This document shows positions 63,123 through 64,000 of a stretch of 64,000 bases of DNA, piece after piece. This DNA is from Oceanobacillus sp. HTM 045. Its GTDB lineage: Bacteria > Pseudomonadota > Alphaproteobacteria > Rhodobacterales > Rhodobacteraceae. The first letter of the stretch is position 1. Every line of letters begins with the position of its first letter. The stretch is from positions 1-64,000 of the forward strand of contig WNWL01000002.1 of the NCBI GenBank assembly GCA_009733745.1, given 5' to 3'. The notes beneath the pieces are model-generated. The model was not told where the DNA came from. It saw only the letters and a list, made by a program, of their open reading frames with translations, and did not search any database. Both the position numbers and the translations under genes were made by a program.

Positions 63123-64000
63123 TCAGGCGATCCGCGCCTGCAAGGCCTCCTGCGCCGCGCGGTCGAGCGGGAAGCCCCACATCACCGCAACGGCCATCAG
63201 CTTCAGCACCACCGGCGCGGCGGCGTAGAGCAGCGACAGCGTCCAGAGCGCGCCCGGCGTCTGCACCGCGGCTTCCGCGTCGAACCCGGCGAATCCCAGC
63301 ACCATCAGCGCGATGCCGGAGGAGAAGGCCACCGCCGCCTTGGTCGCCACCGACCAGATGGCGAAGAAGACGCCCGCGCGCCGCTCCCCGGTCTCCGCCG
63401 TGTCGAGGTCGATCACGTCGGCCTGGATCGCCGGCGGCAGGGCCATGTCGGCGCCCAGCGCGAAGCCGGTCAGCGCCGAGATCACGGCGAACCACGCCAC
63501 GTCCCCCTCGCCGAGGCCGAGCACGAACAGGAACACCGCGCAGGCATAAACCATCGCCGCGCCCCAGGCCCGGTGCTTGGAAAAACGCCGCGCCGCCCAG
63601 GACCAGAACGGCAGCCCGGCCACCGCGGCGACGAAATAGAGCACGATCAGCCAGCCCCCGTCCTCCGGCGCGCCGAGCACATGGGCGACAAAGAACAGGA
63701 ACAGGCTGACCGGCAGCCCGTTCGCCAGCCCGTTGATGAAATAGGCGATCAGCAGCCGGCGGAACGGCGCGTTGGCCCGCATCGCCGCCAGCCCGTCGCG
63801 GAGCCGCAGCCGCGTGCGCGGCCGCGCGGGCAGAGGGTCGGGTACGCGCCACGCGGCGATCCCGGCGGCCAGCGGCATCGCGACGGCGATGAAGACGGCC
63901 ACCGCCGCCAGCCCCGGCCCGCCCTGCCCGAAGGCGTCGTAGAGGATCGCCGAAGCCACCGTCCCCGCGATCACCACGCCCTCGCGCCAGCCGGTCACGC
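63123..64000 (-). CDS. MFS/GPH-type sugar:cation symporter-like transporter (partial, runs off the window)
   Basis: The frame is open to the right edge, so the N-terminal part lies outside the window; about 290 residues are visible. The segment TGWREG near the break resembles the internal loop of GPH/MelB-like carriers, and seven to eight helices follow, with DTAETGERRAGVFFAIWSVATK typical of the second half of this family. Substrate unknown. Convergent with the SDR gene. Confidence 0.85.
   Translation of the reverse strand, partial: VTGWREGVVIAGTVASAILYDAFGQGGPGLAAVAVFIAVAMPLAAGIAAWRVPDPLPARPRTRLRLRDGLAAMRANAPFRRLLIAYFINGLANGLPVSLFLFFVAHVLGAPEDGGWLIVLYFVAAVAGLPFWSWAARRFSKHRAWGAAMVYACAVFLFVLGLGEGDVAWFAVISALTGFALGADMALPPAIQADVIDLDTAETGERRAGVFFAIWSVATKAAVAFSSGIALMVLGFAGFDAEAAVQTPGALWTLSLLYAAAPVVLKLMAVAVMWGFPLDRAAQEALQARIA

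Overview
The window looks like chromosomal DNA from a high-GC alphaproteobacterium, most likely a Rhodobacterales member (Paracoccaceae/Roseobacteraceae type). The basis is very high GC at third codon positions, the gene families present (B12-dependent NrdJ, OlsB, TrgB next to CysK, a ChrR-type cupin, DUF6134, HPP-CBS protein, TIGR02281 protease) and dense ATGA-coupled operons. No rRNA, CRISPR array, prophage or plasmid functions are visible. Species cannot be named from the sequence alone.

Layout. 1-9.3 kb: a CAT-anticodon tRNA, a lipoprotein, purMN with a good terminator, a tail-anchored protein, a repeat protein, ndk, two small secreted proteins, DinB, an ArsM-like methyltransferase and a MaoC dehydratase. 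9.4-17.3 kb: a small acidic protein, a DMT exporter, a probably imported dihydrofolate-reductase-fold/TetR pair behind a 29-bp perfect palindrome, an ABC-F ATPase, an HPP-CBS membrane protein, an MFS carrier and a membrane retropepsin. 17.3-17.9 kb: an AT-richer scar with a DUF2019 gene and an IS1380-type transposase remnant.

18.1-29.7 kb is the most unusual part. A UDP-galactopyranose mutase is followed by a co-directional series: a DPM1-like family 2 glycosyltransferase, a DUF2298 multispanning protein, an outer-membrane beta-barrel, a GT39-type transferase, an LPG-synthase/UPF0104-type membrane protein, a secreted Cys-rich Pro/Thr-stalk protein with a C-terminal transmembrane-plus-basic sorting tail, an exosortase with Cys101/Arg145/His164, and a second GT39-type transferase. 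I read this as a dedicated exosortase and single-substrate system linked to a lipid-sugar glycosylation pathway.

29.7-44.9 kb: copies of an interspersed GC-rich repeat (29.7, 36.7, 38.9-39.3 kb), two unknown paired genes, an HSL-type hydrolase, olsB, msrB, an RraA-like protein, malonyl-CoA synthetase, a HAD phosphatase, a UbiH-family hydroxylase, a DUF3616 protein and nrdJ, which has NrdR-like boxes upstream and a classic terminator downstream. 44.8-52 kb: three tandem secreted TPR proteins ending in a peptidoglycan-binding-like motif, a Rieske oxygenase with a small coupled partner, a GNAT, sseA, and a caspase-fold protein lacking its catalytic Cys. 52-58.4 kb: a minus-strand operon cysK - mscS (DUF3772) - two helical periplasmic proteins - alaX. 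58.5-64 kb: hupE-like gene, a small Cys-rich membrane protein, trgB, an orphan ChrR-like protein with a RpoE-like promoter and a degraded zinc site, DUF6134, an SDR and the end of an MFS/GPH carrier.
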